DNA of 7,684 nt from the NCBI GenBank assembly GCA_964651505.1, contig CAZYXT010000111.1, positions 1 to 7,684 of the forward strand, given 5' to 3'. The stretch comes from Avisuccinivibrio_A sp964651505 (GTDB taxonomy: Bacteria > Pseudomonadota > Gammaproteobacteria > Enterobacterales > Succinivibrionaceae). The first letter of the stretch is position 1, and each line of letters opens with the position of its first letter. Shown here in pieces: positions 1 through 6,371 of the stretch. The position numbers and the translations under genes are program-made. The notes beneath the pieces were generated by a model. The model saw nothing but the letters and a program-made list of their open reading frames with translations, was not told where the DNA came from and did no database searches.

Positions 1-1
1 A

Positions 2-340
2 AGATCGCATAATCCAAAAGATCGCCTAACACAAGTTATGCGAACGTTCGCATAAAATATTGAGCGCATGCACAAGTGGAAAGATGCGTTTTTGAAGGAA
101 GATTCCTGCACTTTTATGGATAAAAACGCCATCGGAGTCATGGCAACCCTCAACAATATCGTCTACACCATTTACCAGATAGCCGCCGCTCTCTTTACCG
201 ATGGAAATATGGCGCTGACGTGGAAAAGATTTGAGCATTGCCCGGAGAATATGTTGAAGATGCTGGTGCCGCTTCTTCAAAAACAAAACCTCACCATGCT
301 GCTTAAGCACAGCAGGCGAGGCTCTCAGCAAGAGGCCTGA
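2..340 (+). pseudogene. C-terminal remnant of a DDE transposase (ISAs1/IS4-like), interrupted by a stop
   Basis: The reading frame is open from the window edge to TGA at 338-340 except for one TAA at 53-55. After that stop it reads IERMHKWKDAFLKEDS, then NAIGVMATLNNI. This matches by eye the C-terminal block of ISAs1/IS4-type transposases, which has the pattern IExxLHWxLDVxFxEDxxxxxxxNAxxxxAxLR and carries the last catalytic Glu region. The first ATG after the stop (68) has no convincing ribosome binding site, so an independent 90-residue protein is unlikely. The 5' part of the gene lies outside the window, so the size of the lost portion is unknown. A single C-to-T change (CAA to TAA) could explain the stop. 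No terminal inverted repeat could be identified. The opposite strand is also open over this span but shows no recognisable protein. The family assignment is moderate, from motif resemblance only. Confidence 0.5.
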
Positions 341-482
341 CATCAACAGAAATTTGCTGTTTGTCGATGCTTTGAGCCTCCAAACAAAAAACTCAGCAGT
401 GATTTTAACTTTTTTATGATTTTAACCAAACACCTTTGATAACTTGTTGAAAAATCAATGATTTTTTCTGAGGTTTGCTATC

Positions 483-605
483 ATGCGTAACTACTACAAG
501 ATTCATCAAAGCCCCAAGTCGCGCCACGGCAATCGGCCTGCCGCGACAACTATTGGGCTTCATGGCGTAAAAAAGCCTGAGCGGATCAAGTTTTTGAGGG
601 CATGA
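483..605 (+). CDS. Possible 40-residue basic peptide, unrecognised
   Basis: The frame begins with ATG at 483 preceded by GAGG at 470-473, nine bases upstream, which is an acceptable ribosome binding site. It ends with TGA at 603-605. The peptide begins MRNYYKIHQSPKSRHGNR and is rich in Lys, Arg and His. It has no hydrophobic segment and no motif I recognise. It lies between a transposase remnant and icd, so it could be the start of another broken mobile-element gene, a genuine small protein, or chance. No promoter was evident. Confidence that it is expressed is low. Confidence 0.25.
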   Translation: MRNYYKIHQSPKSRHGNRPAATTIGLHGVKKPERIKFLRA

Positions 606-614
606 ATGATGATT

Positions 615-662
615 TGAGATCTGCTTTTTGGGAGCCCAAACGGCTCATAAGAATAGATCTCA
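615..662. repeat. Nested inverted repeat upstream of icd
   Basis: The outer arms are TGAGATCT (615-622) and AGATCTCA (655-662). An inner pair GAGCC (632-636) and GGCTC (642-646) encloses the five-base loop CAAAC. The inner and outer arms can form one stem with an internal loop. There is no T run after it, so it is not a typical terminator. It could be a protein-binding site or a relic of a mobile-element end. Confidence 0.4.
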
Positions 663-752
663 TGAATCCTTTTTAGCAGAGCACTTTCTGCTTTCATAAT
701 AGAACCATGCTTGCCCGTGCAGATGGCGCACGATGGGGCAAGAGTCCTTTCT

Positions 753-783
753 TTGCCGGTTATGCAAGTTACTATAGTACAAT
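753..783 (+). promoter_or_regulatory. Probable icd promoter
   Basis: A run TATAGTACAAT at 773-783 offers a good -10 box, TACAAT at 778-783, with TTGCCG at 753-758 as a weak -35 and a long 19-base spacer. TATAGT at 773-778 is an alternative -10. The location, about 35 bases before the chosen icd start, is sensible. It also argues against the upstream ATG at 707, which would lie before this promoter. Confidence 0.4.
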
Positions 784-817
784 AGCCGCGTTGTTTATTG
801 TTAAGAGAATGTTGACT

Positions 818-2068
818 ATGGAATCAAAGCTTAAGGCTCCCGCTTATGGCCGCGCCATTAGTTTTTCCGAGGGCAGGATGGAGGTTCCCTCCGAGGTGAT
901 CGTCCCTTACTTAAGAGGCGACGGCGTGGGTGCCGACATTACTCCTGTCATGCTTGAGTGCGTGGATGCGGCCGTCAAAAAGGCCTACGGCTCTCAAAGA
1001 AAGATCTGCTGGTTTGAACTGTACGCAGGCGGCCGCAGCCTTGAGATCTACGGGGAAGGGCAATATCTGCCTGATGAGACCGTGGAGAACATCAAAAAGT
1101 ACCACGTGGCCATCAAAGGCCCCATGACCACCCCGGTGGGCGAGGGCATCAGATCCATCAATGTGGCTTTAAGGCAAGGCTTGGATCTGTACGTCTGCTT
1201 GCGCCCGGTGCGTTACTTTAAGGGAGTGCCAAGCCCGGTCAAACACCCTGAGAGGGTGAATGTCACCATTTTCCGCGAAAACACCGAAGATATTTACGCA
1301 GGCATCGAATGGGAGGCAGGATCCGATGGCGCTAAGAGGGTCATCGACTTTATTGAAAACACCATGGGGGTCAAGAAGATCCGTTTTGACCAAGATTGCG
1401 GCATCGGCATCAAGCCCGTCTCCAAGCAAGGCTCGGAGCGATTGTTGAGGGCGGCTTTTGACTATGCCATCGAGCATAAGCAAAAGAGCGTCACCATTGT
1501 CCATAAGGGCAATATCATGAAGTTTACCGAGGGCGGCTTTAAAAAGTGGGGCTATGCTTTGGCCGAGCGCGAATACGGCGCACTAAAAGATGAAAAGGGA
1601 GTGGTCAGCTTTGAAAATCCTCTGGATCACAGCCGCATCATCGTAAAAGATGTGATTGCCGACGCTTTCTTGCAAAACATTCTGCTCTATCCGCAAGATT
1701 ATGCGGTGGTGGCAGCTTGCAATTTAAACGGCGATTACATCTCCGATGCAGTTGCCGCACAGGTTGGCGGCATCGGCATTGCTCCCGGGGCCAATATCGG
1801 CAAAGAGCACGCTGTCTTTGAGGCAACGCACGGCACCGCGCCGACCATTGCCGGCAAGAATATAGCCAACCCGGGCTCCTTAATCTTGTCTGCCTGCATG
1901 ATGCTGCAGTGGTTGGGCTGGAGCGAGGCGGCAACGACATTGGAGAATGCCTTGGAGCAGTGTATAAGCTCAGGACTGGCTACAGTCGACTTAATGGAGA
2001 AAGACAAACAAGATCAGGCCTTGGGCACCCGAGAGTTTGGACAGGCCGTGATCAGGGCTTTGGCTTAA
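818..2068 (+). CDS. icd: Isocitrate dehydrogenase, predicted NAD-type cofactor site
   Basis: This enzyme oxidatively decarboxylates isocitrate to 2-oxoglutarate in the cytoplasm, feeding glutamate synthesis and the TCA cycle. The start at 818 gives MESKLKAPAYG, matching the E. coli N-terminus and giving 416 residues, the E. coli length. The ATG at 707 would add 37 residues unlike the family; AGAGA at 804-808 serves as ribosome binding site. Substrate and metal motifs are intact: GIRSINVALRQ with the phosphorylatable Ser113, RPVRYF, FRENTEDIYAGIEW, VHKGNIMKFTEG, VIADAF and NGDYISD. The cofactor site differs from E. coli. The NADP 2'-phosphate contacts Lys344, Tyr345, Tyr391, Arg395 and Arg292' are replaced by Thr343, Ile344, Val390, Glu394 and Tyr291, and Val351 by Ala350. 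Ile and Ala at two of these sites are typical of NAD-dependent family members, so NAD use is inferred. It converges on the minus-strand glycosyltransferase. The family call is very secure; the cofactor call is a prediction. Confidence 0.96.
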   Translation: MESKLKAPAYGRAISFSEGRMEVPSEVIVPYLRGDGVGADITPVMLECVDAAVKKAYGSQRKICWFELYAGGRSLEIYGEGQYLPDETVENIKKYHVAIKGPMTTPVGEGIRSINVALRQGLDLYVCLRPVRYFKGVPSPVKHPERVNVTIFRENTEDIYAGIEWEAGSDGAKRVIDFIENTMGVKKIRFDQDCGIGIKPVSKQGSERLLRAAFDYAIEHKQKSVTIVHKGNIMKFTEGGFKKWGYALAEREYGALKDEKGVVSFENPLDHSRIIVKDVIADAFLQNILLYPQDYAVVAACNLNGDYISDAVAAQVGGIGIAPGANIGKEHAVFEATHGTAPTIAGKNIANPGSLILSACMMLQWLGWSEAATTLENALEQCISSGLATVDLMEKDKQDQALGTREFGQAVIRALA

Positions 2069-2201
2069 GCGCTTAAAATCTTAAGTTTTATGGATCCCCT
2101 GGGTTTGAGGGTAAGGGACGGGTTACAGCTTTGTCTTAAGGTCATTTCGGACTTTGCTTTCTCGCCACACTCTCTCTGCCAACCTGTTTTGCTCAATCTG
2201 C

Positions 2202-2249
2202 CCCGGGCACGCCGCAGTCATTGAGCCCTATGGCAGCTTCAGGCCCGGG
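2202..2249. terminator. Long-stem inverted repeat between convergent genes, possible terminator
   Basis: CCCGGGC (2202-2208) and GCCCGGG (2243-2249) pair over seven G/C bases. A second inner pairing, 2211-2215 with 2233-2237, is complete (with one G-U) only in the minus-strand RNA. On the plus side the stem is followed by TGTTTTCTG, a weak T tract that could end icd transcription. On the minus side no T tract follows. It sits between the two convergent stop codons, the expected place for a shared terminator, but the large loop makes it atypical. Confidence 0.35.
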
Positions 2250-2290
2250 TGTTTTCTGTATGGCGCATGTTAAGCGGCCGTCCGTTGAAG

Positions 2291-3754
2291 TTACAGGCTT
2301 TTTAAGAACTCGTGGTGGTCGGTAAAAAGCTCTTCGAGGCGCTGTAGGTACACCGACAGGTTATTGTGCGGGATGGATGCCAAAAACTTCAACCGTCTGC
2401 CTGGGTTTAGTACGCTGTTCATGGGAAACAGCTTTTTAAAGCCTGATTCAAAGGAGCTGTAGCCCTCGGTTTCCATCAGATGTTCTGAGTTGCCGAACCT
2501 GTAAGAACAAAACAAAGTGATCTCCAATCTTACGTGAGATTTGTCGTGAGGCCTGTCTGTGTAGCACTTGAGGGGGATCAATGAGACTTTGCACATGTAG
2601 GATAGATCATTGCAACACAATTGAATGGCAGGATAATTATTCAAAGGCTCAAGATGAAAATGGCGGCTCTTGCTGAAAAACTCTATGAGTTCAGGAAGAG
2701 CTTCATTGTAAAAATTGGCAAAGTTTATTTTATTTAAAATTTCAAACTGCGGATTCGTGTTTTTGGTTAAATCCGTTGATTCAAGTTTTGAAGCACTCAG
2801 GGCTGCTTGGATTTTAAGGGGGATGTCTTCAACCTGCGCAAGCTTATTAAGAAGACGCCGGATAGTTATATGCCAATAAGGGAAGCACAACTGCATGTCT
2901 TTATTGTTCCATAACTTGGTCCCTAAAAAGTGAACCACCGATAGCGAATTGATGTGTCTGGCATTTTCAAAAAAACTAGGGCTCATGTGGATGCTATGAT
3001 CCAAGGGAAAAACCTTCCAGTTATATTTGTTTATTAAAAAGAAAATGATAACTTCATCTTCAAAATGACTCATGTAATCGGTTCGCATTGAGAATGCTTT
3101 TTTAAAGATTGTTGTCAGATATTCTATGCAGTCATGATAGGAAACCTTATTTAAAATATTTTTTGTGTAAATGTAGAAGCAACCGAGATACTTGGAAAAA
3201 TTCTTAATATCGCAATTTAACAGACCAAGCCTTGTAAATAACTGATGCTTGTGCTTAAGTTCAAATAAAAAATCAATATTATTAGGATCTATGTCATTAG
3301 GCAAAGCAGCAAAGTCATAAGAGTCAAGATCGAGTTTATCAAGTCTTGCTTTAAGATCTCCTGCCATCCATAAATCAACGCCAAAGCATATTGTAATATC
3401 ATAACTTTCTAAAAGCTTGATTGCGTATATTCGCGGGCTCAGGGTGGCAGCGCTGCGAGTATGGCTCATGCACTCAATAAGCTCAGATAGGGAGTCCAGG
3501 CCCATAATATCAACCAGCTTCAATTTAGGGAATAAAGCGCTTGCCAGTTTTATCTGATTTTCATTTAAATCGGCATAGAAGTAATAGACATCATAATCTT
3601 CGTCCCATGAAGAGCAGTTATATAACTGCTCAAAGAAAGCCAATGTATATTCATAATAGCCTGAGTTTGACGCAGCTATGATCGCTTTGCGCTGAGTGCG
3701 TTTTGTTTGTAGATATTCGCATAGTTGCGCTTCAGTTTTAAAAATATCGGGCAT
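2291..3754 (-). CDS. GT8-like glycosyltransferase with divergent DxD and unknown C-terminal region
   Basis: A 487-residue protein, probably a sugar transferase for lipopolysaccharide or another surface glycan. Residues about 22-282 follow the GT8 (galactosyltransferase/glycogenin-like) layout: an N-terminal Rossmann-like strand (AIIAAS), then SPRIYAIKLLESYDITICFG running into GVD at 125-127 where GT8 enzymes have the metal-binding DxD. An acidic EDE (232-234) occupies the usual late DQ/DE position, and VVHFLGTKLW (273-282) matches the GT8 HxxGxxKPW motif. The first Asp of DxD is Gly, so activity or metal use may be altered. Residues about 330-487 form a second region I do not recognise. There is no signal peptide or clear membrane segment. 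The ribosome binding site AGGAGA (3760-3765) lies five bases before the ATG. The gene is alone, convergent with icd, and much of it is AT-rich (16 G/C of 60 at 3001-3060, against 39 of 60 at 5041-5100 in thrS). This suggests horizontal acquisition. Donor, acceptor and pathway cannot be told. Confidence 0.7.
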   Translation of the reverse strand: MPDIFKTEAQLCEYLQTKRTQRKAIIAASNSGYYEYTLAFFEQLYNCSSWDEDYDVYYFYADLNENQIKLASALFPKLKLVDIMGLDSLSELIECMSHTRSAATLSPRIYAIKLLESYDITICFGVDLWMAGDLKARLDKLDLDSYDFAALPNDIDPNNIDFLFELKHKHQLFTRLGLLNCDIKNFSKYLGCFYIYTKNILNKVSYHDCIEYLTTIFKKAFSMRTDYMSHFEDEVIIFFLINKYNWKVFPLDHSIHMSPSFFENARHINSLSVVHFLGTKLWNNKDMQLCFPYWHITIRRLLNKLAQVEDIPLKIQAALSASKLESTDLTKNTNPQFEILNKINFANFYNEALPELIEFFSKSRHFHLEPLNNYPAIQLCCNDLSYMCKVSLIPLKCYTDRPHDKSHVRLEITLFCSYRFGNSEHLMETEGYSSFESGFKKLFPMNSVLNPGRRLKFLASIPHNNLSVYLQRLEELFTDHHEFLKSL

Positions 3755-3769
3755 CGTTCTCTCCTAATT

Positions 3770-3799
3770 TGTATAACTGTGATAACCAAGATCTTGCAA
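3770..3799 (-). promoter_or_regulatory. Probable promoter of the glycosyltransferase gene
   Basis: On the minus strand TTGCAA (3799-3794) is followed after 18 bases by TATACA (3775-3770). The expected RNA start falls close to the ribosome binding site at 3760-3765, so the 5' leader would be very short. The -35 box lies inside the palindrome CTTGCAAG (3793-3800). Confidence 0.45.
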
Positions 3800-3903
3800 G
3801 GTGCATTTTTTTATTGAGTTGTTGTTTTTTAGATTTTTAATTTGTTGTATGACAATGCATAAAAACATAAACCGCTTGCGATCTGTTGTTTGAAAAATCG
3901 ATC

Positions 3904-3925
3904 AAATATCCGAGAAATATCCGAG
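3904..3925. repeat. Tandem 11-bp duplication
   Basis: AAATATCCGAG occurs twice without a gap, at 3904-3914 and 3915-3925. The copies are perfect. It may be a replication-slippage duplication or a pair of binding sites one helical turn apart. Confidence 0.8.
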
Positions 3926-4196
3926 TTGAAAACCCAAACAAATAAGATTAACCTGAGCTAAAAATGATTTTTCGCGTTGTAAAATATCAATCAAAATTTT
4001 ATACGAAAAAAAAAGTCAACATTTTTCTTCGTCTTAAAAATATTCTTCATATCTGTCATTTATGTTTGAATCCCATGAGTTTTGATTTTGGCAATTTGCG
4101 GCCGTGCTTTGTGTCAAAGGCGGGGGGATTGAGATGTATTAGGTGAGGAGCGCAAGCGTCGGAGGCAGCTTATCGGCTTTATTGGCAGCAAGACAA

Positions 4197-4218
4197 ATTG
4201 CATGAGCCAAGATGCAAT
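4197..4218. repeat. Inverted repeat upstream of the thrS promoter
   Basis: ATTGCAT (4197-4203) and ATGCAAT (4212-4218) form a perfect seven-base inverted repeat with an eight-base spacer. The related half ATTGC recurs at 4226-4230, beside the proposed thrS -35 region. It could be an operator for a dimeric regulator; none is known for this position. Confidence 0.35.
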
Positions 4219-4230
4219 GTGCGCGATTGC

Positions 4231-4259
4231 GTGATCAGAGTCTCAGATCGGAGTATACT
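4231..4259 (+). promoter_or_regulatory. Probable thrS operon promoter
   Basis: TATACT at 4254-4259 is a strong -10 box. The hexamer 17 bases upstream, GTGATC at 4231-4236, is a poor -35, while TTGCGT at 4227-4232 is better in sequence but 21 bases away. Transcription from here would begin near 4266 and give a leader of roughly 84 bases before the thrS ATG at 4350. Confidence 0.5.
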
Positions 4260-4265
4260 TTCATG

Positions 4266-4349
4266 CCAAGTGCGTGCCTCCAAAGAGCTTGCAAGTCGGC
4301 AGCTTTAGTGAACCAGCATGCGTAACATCAACTTATTGTGGAGATCTGA
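4266..4349 (+). promoter_or_regulatory. thrS leader, possible translational control region
   Basis: In E. coli ThrRS represses its own mRNA by binding a tRNA-like leader. Here CTCCA (4278-4282) can pair perfectly with TGGAG (4339-4343), which contains the ribosome binding site, so the leader could mask it. A complete tRNA-Thr-like arm was not demonstrated. The role is inferred by analogy and from this short pairing. Confidence 0.25.
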
Positions 4350-6329
4350 ATGGTGCGAGTAGGCACCGCAGATTTTGAATCTATGCCTAAAATTACCCTT
4401 CCTGACGGCTCAGTCAAAGAATTTGAGCAGGCTGTTTCCATATACGATATCGCTTTGTCCATCGGCCCCGGCCTGGCACGCAACTGCGTGGCAGGCCGCA
4501 TTGACGGGGTGGAGCATGATGCCTGCGATTTGGTGACGCAAGATGCCAAGGTTGAGATCATCACCCCCAAGGATCCTGCCGGCATCGCCATCATCCGCCA
4601 CTCCTGCGCGCACCTTTTGGGGCATGCCATCAAGCAATTGTGGCCGCAGACTCAGATGGCCATCGGTCCTGTCATCGATAACGGCTTTTATTATGATGTC
4701 GATCTTGACCACAAGCTGACGGCAGAAGATTTGGCTGCTTTGGACAAGCGCATGCACGAGCTTGCCAAAACCGATTACAAGGTCATAAAGGAAGTGGTTG
4801 ATTGGCAAAAGGCCCATGACGTTTTTGATGAGCGTCACGAGCCTTACAAGAAGCTCATCTTGGAAGAGAATATCGACAAGTCCGATCACCCTGCCTTATA
4901 TCATCATAACGAATACACCGACATGTGCCGCGGCCCTCACGTGCCGCGCATGGGTTTTTGCTCGCACTTTAAGCTGACCCACTTTGCAGGCGCCTATTGG
5001 CGCGGCGACTCCAAGAACAAAATGCTGCAGCGCATCTACGGCTGCGCCTTTGCCTCCAAGGATGAGCTGGCAGCCTACATCAAGCGCCGCGAAGAGGCGG
5101 CCAAGCGCGATCACCGCGTTTTGGGCAAAAAGCTTGACTTGTTCCACTTCCAGCAAGAAGCCCCGGGATTGGTGTTCTGGCACAATGACGGCTGGACCAT
5201 CTACCGCCAGATTGAAGATTTCATGCGCATGATGCTGCACAAGTATCGCTATATCGAGGTCAAGACCCCTCAGATCATGGATCGCGTGCTGTGGGAGCGC
5301 TCGGGGCATTGGGATAAATATGCCGAGAACATGTTTACCACCCAATCTGAAAATCGCGATTACGCCATCAAGCCCATGAATTGCCCGGGCGCCATTCAGA
5401 TCTTCAATTCGCGCACCCGTTCTTATCGCGATCTGCCCATCCGCATGGCCGAGTTTGGCAACTGCCACCGCAACGAGCCCTCAGGCTCTCTGCACGGTCT
5501 GATGAGAGTGCGCGGTTTTGAGCAGGATGATGCCCATATTTTCTGCACCGAAGATCAGATCATGGGAGAGGTGAGCGACTGCATCGCCATGGTCTATGAG
5601 GTCTATAAGGCCTTCGGCTTCACCAAGGTGGATGTCAAGCTCTCCACCCGCCCGCAAAAGCGCATCGGCTCGGACGAGATCTGGGACAAGGCAGAAGAAG
5701 ATCTGAAGATTGCCCTCAAGCAAAATCACCTTGAATATGAGTTGCAGCCGGGCGAAGGCGCCTTCTACGGCCCCAAGATCGAATTTACGCTGCATGACAG
5801 CCTGGACAGAGCCTGGCAGTGCGGCACCGTGCAGCTTGACTTCTCTCTTCCAGGCAGACTTGATGCAAGCTACATCGGCGAGGATAACAAAGAGCACACC
5901 CCGGTTATGATCCACAGGGCGCTGTTAGGCTCCATCGAGCGCTTTATCGGCGTTTTGACCGAAGAGTTTGCAGGCTCCTTCCCCACCTGGCTGTGCCCCG
6001 TGCAAGCCGTGGTCATGAGCATTACCGACAAGCAGGCCGATTATGCCAAGTCCGTCGAGGAAAAACTCAATGAGGCCGGGATCAGGGTCAAGGCCGACAT
6101 TCGCAACGATAAGGTCGGATTTAAGGTGCGCGAGCATACCATGATGCACATTCCTTACATGCTGGTGTGCGGCGATCGCGAAGCCGAAAGCGGCATGGTG
6201 GCAGTCAGAACCCGCAAGGGCAAAGATCTTGGTGCAATGAGCGTTGAAGACTTGATCAAGATGATTAAATCGGATACTATACAGCGCTGTCTTGTGCCCA
6301 TTGCAGATCAGGAGACTGCATCTGCCTAA
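4350..6329 (+). CDS. thrS: Threonine--tRNA ligase (ThrRS)
   Basis: Charges tRNA-Thr with threonine using ATP and edits mischarged Ser-tRNA-Thr in the cytoplasm. Numbered from 4350 (659 residues), the order is: TGS domain (about 13-72); editing domain with H84xxxH88 and the C193/H197 pair in DMCRGPH; class II catalytic core with motif 1 near 309-330, motif 2 RMAEFGNCHRNE (365-376) and motif 3 VMIHRALLGSIERF; and a C-terminal anticodon-binding domain (about 547-645). The zinc ligands Cys345, His396 and His522 are present. The ATG at 4350 has a good ribosome binding site (GGAG, 4340-4343, six bases away). Homology to E. coli instead begins at Met12 (4383, MPKITLPDGS), which lacks a nearby ribosome binding site. 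I therefore favour 4350 with an 11-residue extension, while 4383 (648 residues) remains possible. It is the first gene of the thrS-infC-rpmI-rplT operon, 39 bases before infC. Confidence 0.97.
   Translation: MVRVGTADFESMPKITLPDGSVKEFEQAVSIYDIALSIGPGLARNCVAGRIDGVEHDACDLVTQDAKVEIITPKDPAGIAIIRHSCAHLLGHAIKQLWPQTQMAIGPVIDNGFYYDVDLDHKLTAEDLAALDKRMHELAKTDYKVIKEVVDWQKAHDVFDERHEPYKKLILEENIDKSDHPALYHHNEYTDMCRGPHVPRMGFCSHFKLTHFAGAYWRGDSKNKMLQRIYGCAFASKDELAAYIKRREEAAKRDHRVLGKKLDLFHFQQEAPGLVFWHNDGWTIYRQIEDFMRMMLHKYRYIEVKTPQIMDRVLWERSGHWDKYAENMFTTQSENRDYAIKPMNCPGAIQIFNSRTRSYRDLPIRMAEFGNCHRNEPSGSLHGLMRVRGFEQDDAHIFCTEDQIMGEVSDCIAMVYEVYKAFGFTKVDVKLSTRPQKRIGSDEIWDKAEEDLKIALKQNHLEYELQPGEGAFYGPKIEFTLHDSLDRAWQCGTVQLDFSLPGRLDASYIGEDNKEHTPVMIHRALLGSIERFIGVLTEEFAGSFPTWLCPVQAVVMSITDKQADYAKSVEEKLNEAGIRVKADIRNDKVGFKVREHTMMHIPYMLVCGDREAESGMVAVRTRKGKDLGAMSVEDLIKMIKSDTIQRCLVPIADQETASA
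6252..6280 (+). promoter_or_regulatory. Possible internal promoter in thrS for infC-rpmI-rplT
   Basis: TTGATC (6252-6257) and TACTAT (6275-6280) are separated by 17 bases inside the 3' end of thrS. The E. coli operon also has internal promoters in thrS that raise IF3, L35 and L20 output above ThrRS. This site is a prediction from box match and spacing only. Confidence 0.35.
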
Positions 6330-6356
6330 AGGGCGGTGATTTTTACGGATTCGATT

Positions 6357-6371
6357 AAGGAGCTTACTATT
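6357..6371 (+). promoter_or_regulatory. infC ribosome binding site and AUU start
   Basis: AAGGAG (6357-6362), a six-base spacer and ATT (6369-6371) define initiation of IF3. The strong ribosome binding site compensates for the non-standard codon, and together they form the sensing element for IF3 autoregulation known in E. coli. Confidence 0.85.

Larger units (their letters stand above)
341..817. other. Largely non-coding region between transposase remnant and icd
   Basis: This is about 480 bases without a confident gene. It contains two copies of TGATTTTAAC (400-409 and 417-426), a possible 40-codon ORF (483-605), a nested inverted repeat (615-662), a small hairpin AGCAGA/TCTGCT (675-680 and 687-692) and the presumed icd promoter. 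The region may include degraded mobile-element sequence continuing from the left, but no intact terminal repeats were seen. Confidence 0.5.
3800..4230. other. AT-rich intergenic region, no supported gene
   Basis: The stretch separates the glycosyltransferase from thrS. An ATG-initiated 60-codon frame at 3964-4146 has no ribosome binding site and a low-complexity Lys/Phe/Ile-rich product, and is not accepted. The region contains an 11-bp tandem duplication (3904-3925) and an inverted repeat (4197-4218). Composition shifts from AT-rich to balanced near 4080-4150, which may mark the edge of acquired DNA. Confidence 0.5.

Noticed and set aside
26..346. 106-codon minus-strand frame opposite the transposase remnant
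   Set aside because: Its product shows no motif, while the plus strand reads as a transposase tail; it is most likely a shadow frame.
707..817. Upstream in-frame extension of icd starting at ATG 707
   Set aside because: The 37 added residues do not match the family, the likely promoter lies inside them, and ATG 818 reproduces the E. coli start and length.
2065..2090. Palindrome TTAAGCGCTTAA and following AT-rich repeat as the icd terminator
   Set aside because: The palindrome includes the stop codon, has no loop, and the following AT-only stem is too weak for termination.
3964..4146. 60-codon frame on the plus strand
   Set aside because: No ribosome binding site, a composition typical of AT-rich chance frames, and no recognisable motif.
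4896..5468. Long minus-strand frame inside thrS
   Set aside because: It is a shadow of the thrS codon pattern; the plus strand encodes an intact ThrRS throughout.
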